From contig JAJUIM010000107.1 of NCBI GenBank assembly GCA_029267645.1, forward strand, positions 1-6,617: a stretch of 6,617 bases of DNA, read 5' to 3'. A model generated the notes under the pieces. It was not told the origin of the DNA, did no database searches, and was given only the letters and a program-made list of their open reading frames with translations. A program made the translations under genes and the position numbers. Source of the DNA: Microbacterium sp. (lineage in GTDB: Bacteria; Actinomycetota; Actinomycetes; Actinomycetales; Microbacteriaceae). This document shows positions 5,626 through 6,617 of the stretch, piece after piece. How positions within the stretch are numbered: position 1 is the stretch's first letter; each line of letters begins with the position of its first letter.

Positions 5626-6617
5626 GTGGTGAGGGGATCCAGGCGCGCCGGACGGCAGCGATCGGGAGTGCTCGAGGCGATGGCCGTTGCGACGGGCCTC
5701 GCGGCAGGGGTCGTCGTCGGCGGAACGGCCGTCGCGTTCGCCGTCGCCCGCAAGGCCGTCACGCCCATGACGCGGCGGATCGCCGACGTCGAGGTGCGCG
5801 GCATCGACACGCGCGCGCAGACGATCACGCTCGGGCGCACGCCCGACACCGTGCTGCCCGGCCGGTACGGCCTCTTCGTCAACGGCACGCTCGACTATCT
5901 CAAGCTCGGGGCCGTGCTGAGTCAGACCGAGCAGCAGGTCACCCGCAAGCTGCTCACGCACGTCGCCGAGGGCGAGCGCATCGGCCGCGCGGCCACCTTC
6001 AGCGGCTGGTACTACACCCACCCGCGCGAGCTGCACATCCCGTACGAGGAGATCACGGTCGACGCGCCCGTCGGACCGTGCCCCGCGTGGCTGTTCCCGG
6101 CGCCTCGCGGCGCGTCCAAGACGTGGGTCATCGCCGTGCACGGCCGGGGCACGACGCGCTCGGAGGTGCTGCGCGCCGCGCCCGTCTTCCGCGAGGCCGG
6201 CGTCACCTCGCTCGCGGTGTCGTACCGCAACGACGGCGAGGCGCCGCGTTCCGACTCGGGCCGATACGGGCTCGGCGCGACGGAGTGGCGCGACGTCGAG
6301 GCCGCGATCGAGTACGCGGCCGCCCGCGGCGCGCGCAGGATCGTGCTCATGGGCTGGTCGATGGGCGGCGCGATCGTCCTGCAGACGTCGCTCCAGACGT
6401 CGCGGCCCGACCTCATCGACAGCGTCATCCTCGAGTCGCCGGTCGTCGACTGGCGCGGCGTGCTCGACTTCCAGGCGAGGGCCCTGCACGTGCCCTCGCC
6501 CGTCACGCACATCGCGCTGCGCCAGCTGACGATGCCCGCCTGGTCGCGCGTCGTGCGCGCGGGCGATGCGATCTCGCTCGACGACCTCGACATCGTGAGC
6601 CGGGCGACCGAGCTCAC
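5626..6617 (+). CDS. Membrane-anchored α/β-hydrolase (partial, runs off the right edge)
   Basis: The frame is open for 330 codons from GTG 5626 to the window end. A basic N-terminus (RGSRRAGRQR) is followed by one hydrophobic segment, about residues 17-42 (AMAVATGLAAGVVVGGTAVAF), which predicts a membrane anchor or uncleaved signal. The basic residues before it suggest the rest of the protein is exported. The α/β-hydrolase core begins near 165. HGRG (172-175) is the oxyanion-hole loop, and the nucleophile elbow is GWSMGG with S245. RYGLGATEWRDVEAAIEYAAARGARRIVLMGWS resembles the BEM46/prolyl-oligopeptidase-like branch of peptidases and esterases. The catalytic Asp and His lie past the edge, so catalytic completeness is unknown and the substrate cannot be named. 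A TAG at 5614-5616 closes the frame upstream. A second GTG (5629) and ATG 5680 are alternative starts; GTG 5626 fits the leaderless spacing best. The gene diverges from DUF3000 with a 22-bp gap. Confidence 0.88.
   Translation, partial: MVRGSRRAGRQRSGVLEAMAVATGLAAGVVVGGTAVAFAVARKAVTPMTRRIADVEVRGIDTRAQTITLGRTPDTVLPGRYGLFVNGTLDYLKLGAVLSQTEQQVTRKLLTHVAEGERIGRAATFSGWYYTHPRELHIPYEEITVDAPVGPCPAWLFPAPRGASKTWVIAVHGRGTTRSEVLRAAPVFREAGVTSLAVSYRNDGEAPRSDSGRYGLGATEWRDVEAAIEYAAARGARRIVLMGWSMGGAIVLQTSLQTSRPDLIDSVILESPVVDWRGVLDFQARALHVPSPVTHIALRQLTMPAWSRVVRAGDAISLDDLDIVSRATEL

Noticed and set aside
5512..6510. Minus-strand open frame of 332 codons opposite the hydrolase
   Set aside because: Low-complexity Arg/Ala/Asp/Val content. 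The + strand frame has an α/β-hydrolase core, a membrane segment and no stop to the window edge.

Overview
The window is very GC-rich, with codon third positions almost all G or C. Its proteins resemble actinobacterial families such as DUF3000, an HRDC-type RNase D and mycobacterial-size FadA/FadB. Start codons are often GTG, and several starts sit 7 nt after a TAnnnT −10 hexamer, as in leaderless actinobacterial genes. The best guess is a chromosomal region of a high-GC actinobacterium, perhaps Microbacteriaceae; the family-level guess is inference. I see no mobile element, CRISPR array, tRNA or rRNA, and the window is almost fully coding.

Layout, left to right. (1) The C-terminal 101 codons of dxs (first enzyme of the MEP isoprenoid pathway) lie on the + strand and end at 307. 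(2) A perfect 22-bp hairpin at 315-361 sits between two convergent genes and probably terminates both. (3) A minus-strand pair follows: fadA (thiolase, 2518-3729), then fadB (crotonase plus 3-hydroxyacyl-CoA dehydrogenase, 374-2509). They are 8 nt apart and have their own AGGAGG and −10 candidate upstream of fadA. (4) A second minus-strand pair follows: a DUF3000 gene (5028-5603), then a ribonuclease D gene (rnd, 3806-4987 or up to 4999). (5) An α/β-hydrolase with an N-terminal membrane anchor (5626 to beyond the right edge) diverges from the DUF3000 gene. Only 22 bp separate the two start codons.

FadB and FadA together would carry out the hydration, oxidation and thiolysis steps of fatty-acid β-oxidation, and their tight spacing suggests a co-translated complex. 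RNase D would act in 3'-end RNA trimming. DUF3000 has no known function. From memory, the order DUF3000, rnd, convergent dxs also occurs in mycobacteria, so fadAB appears placed between rnd and dxs here.

The two most notable regulatory details are these. The divergent DUF3000/hydrolase start region has mirror-symmetric −10 hexamers sharing one TA step, each followed by exactly 6 nt and a GTG. The rnd reading frame has a good Shine-Dalgarno placed for an ATT codon rather than for the first GTG. I found no clear undescribed multi-gene system; the genes look like housekeeping and metabolic genes.
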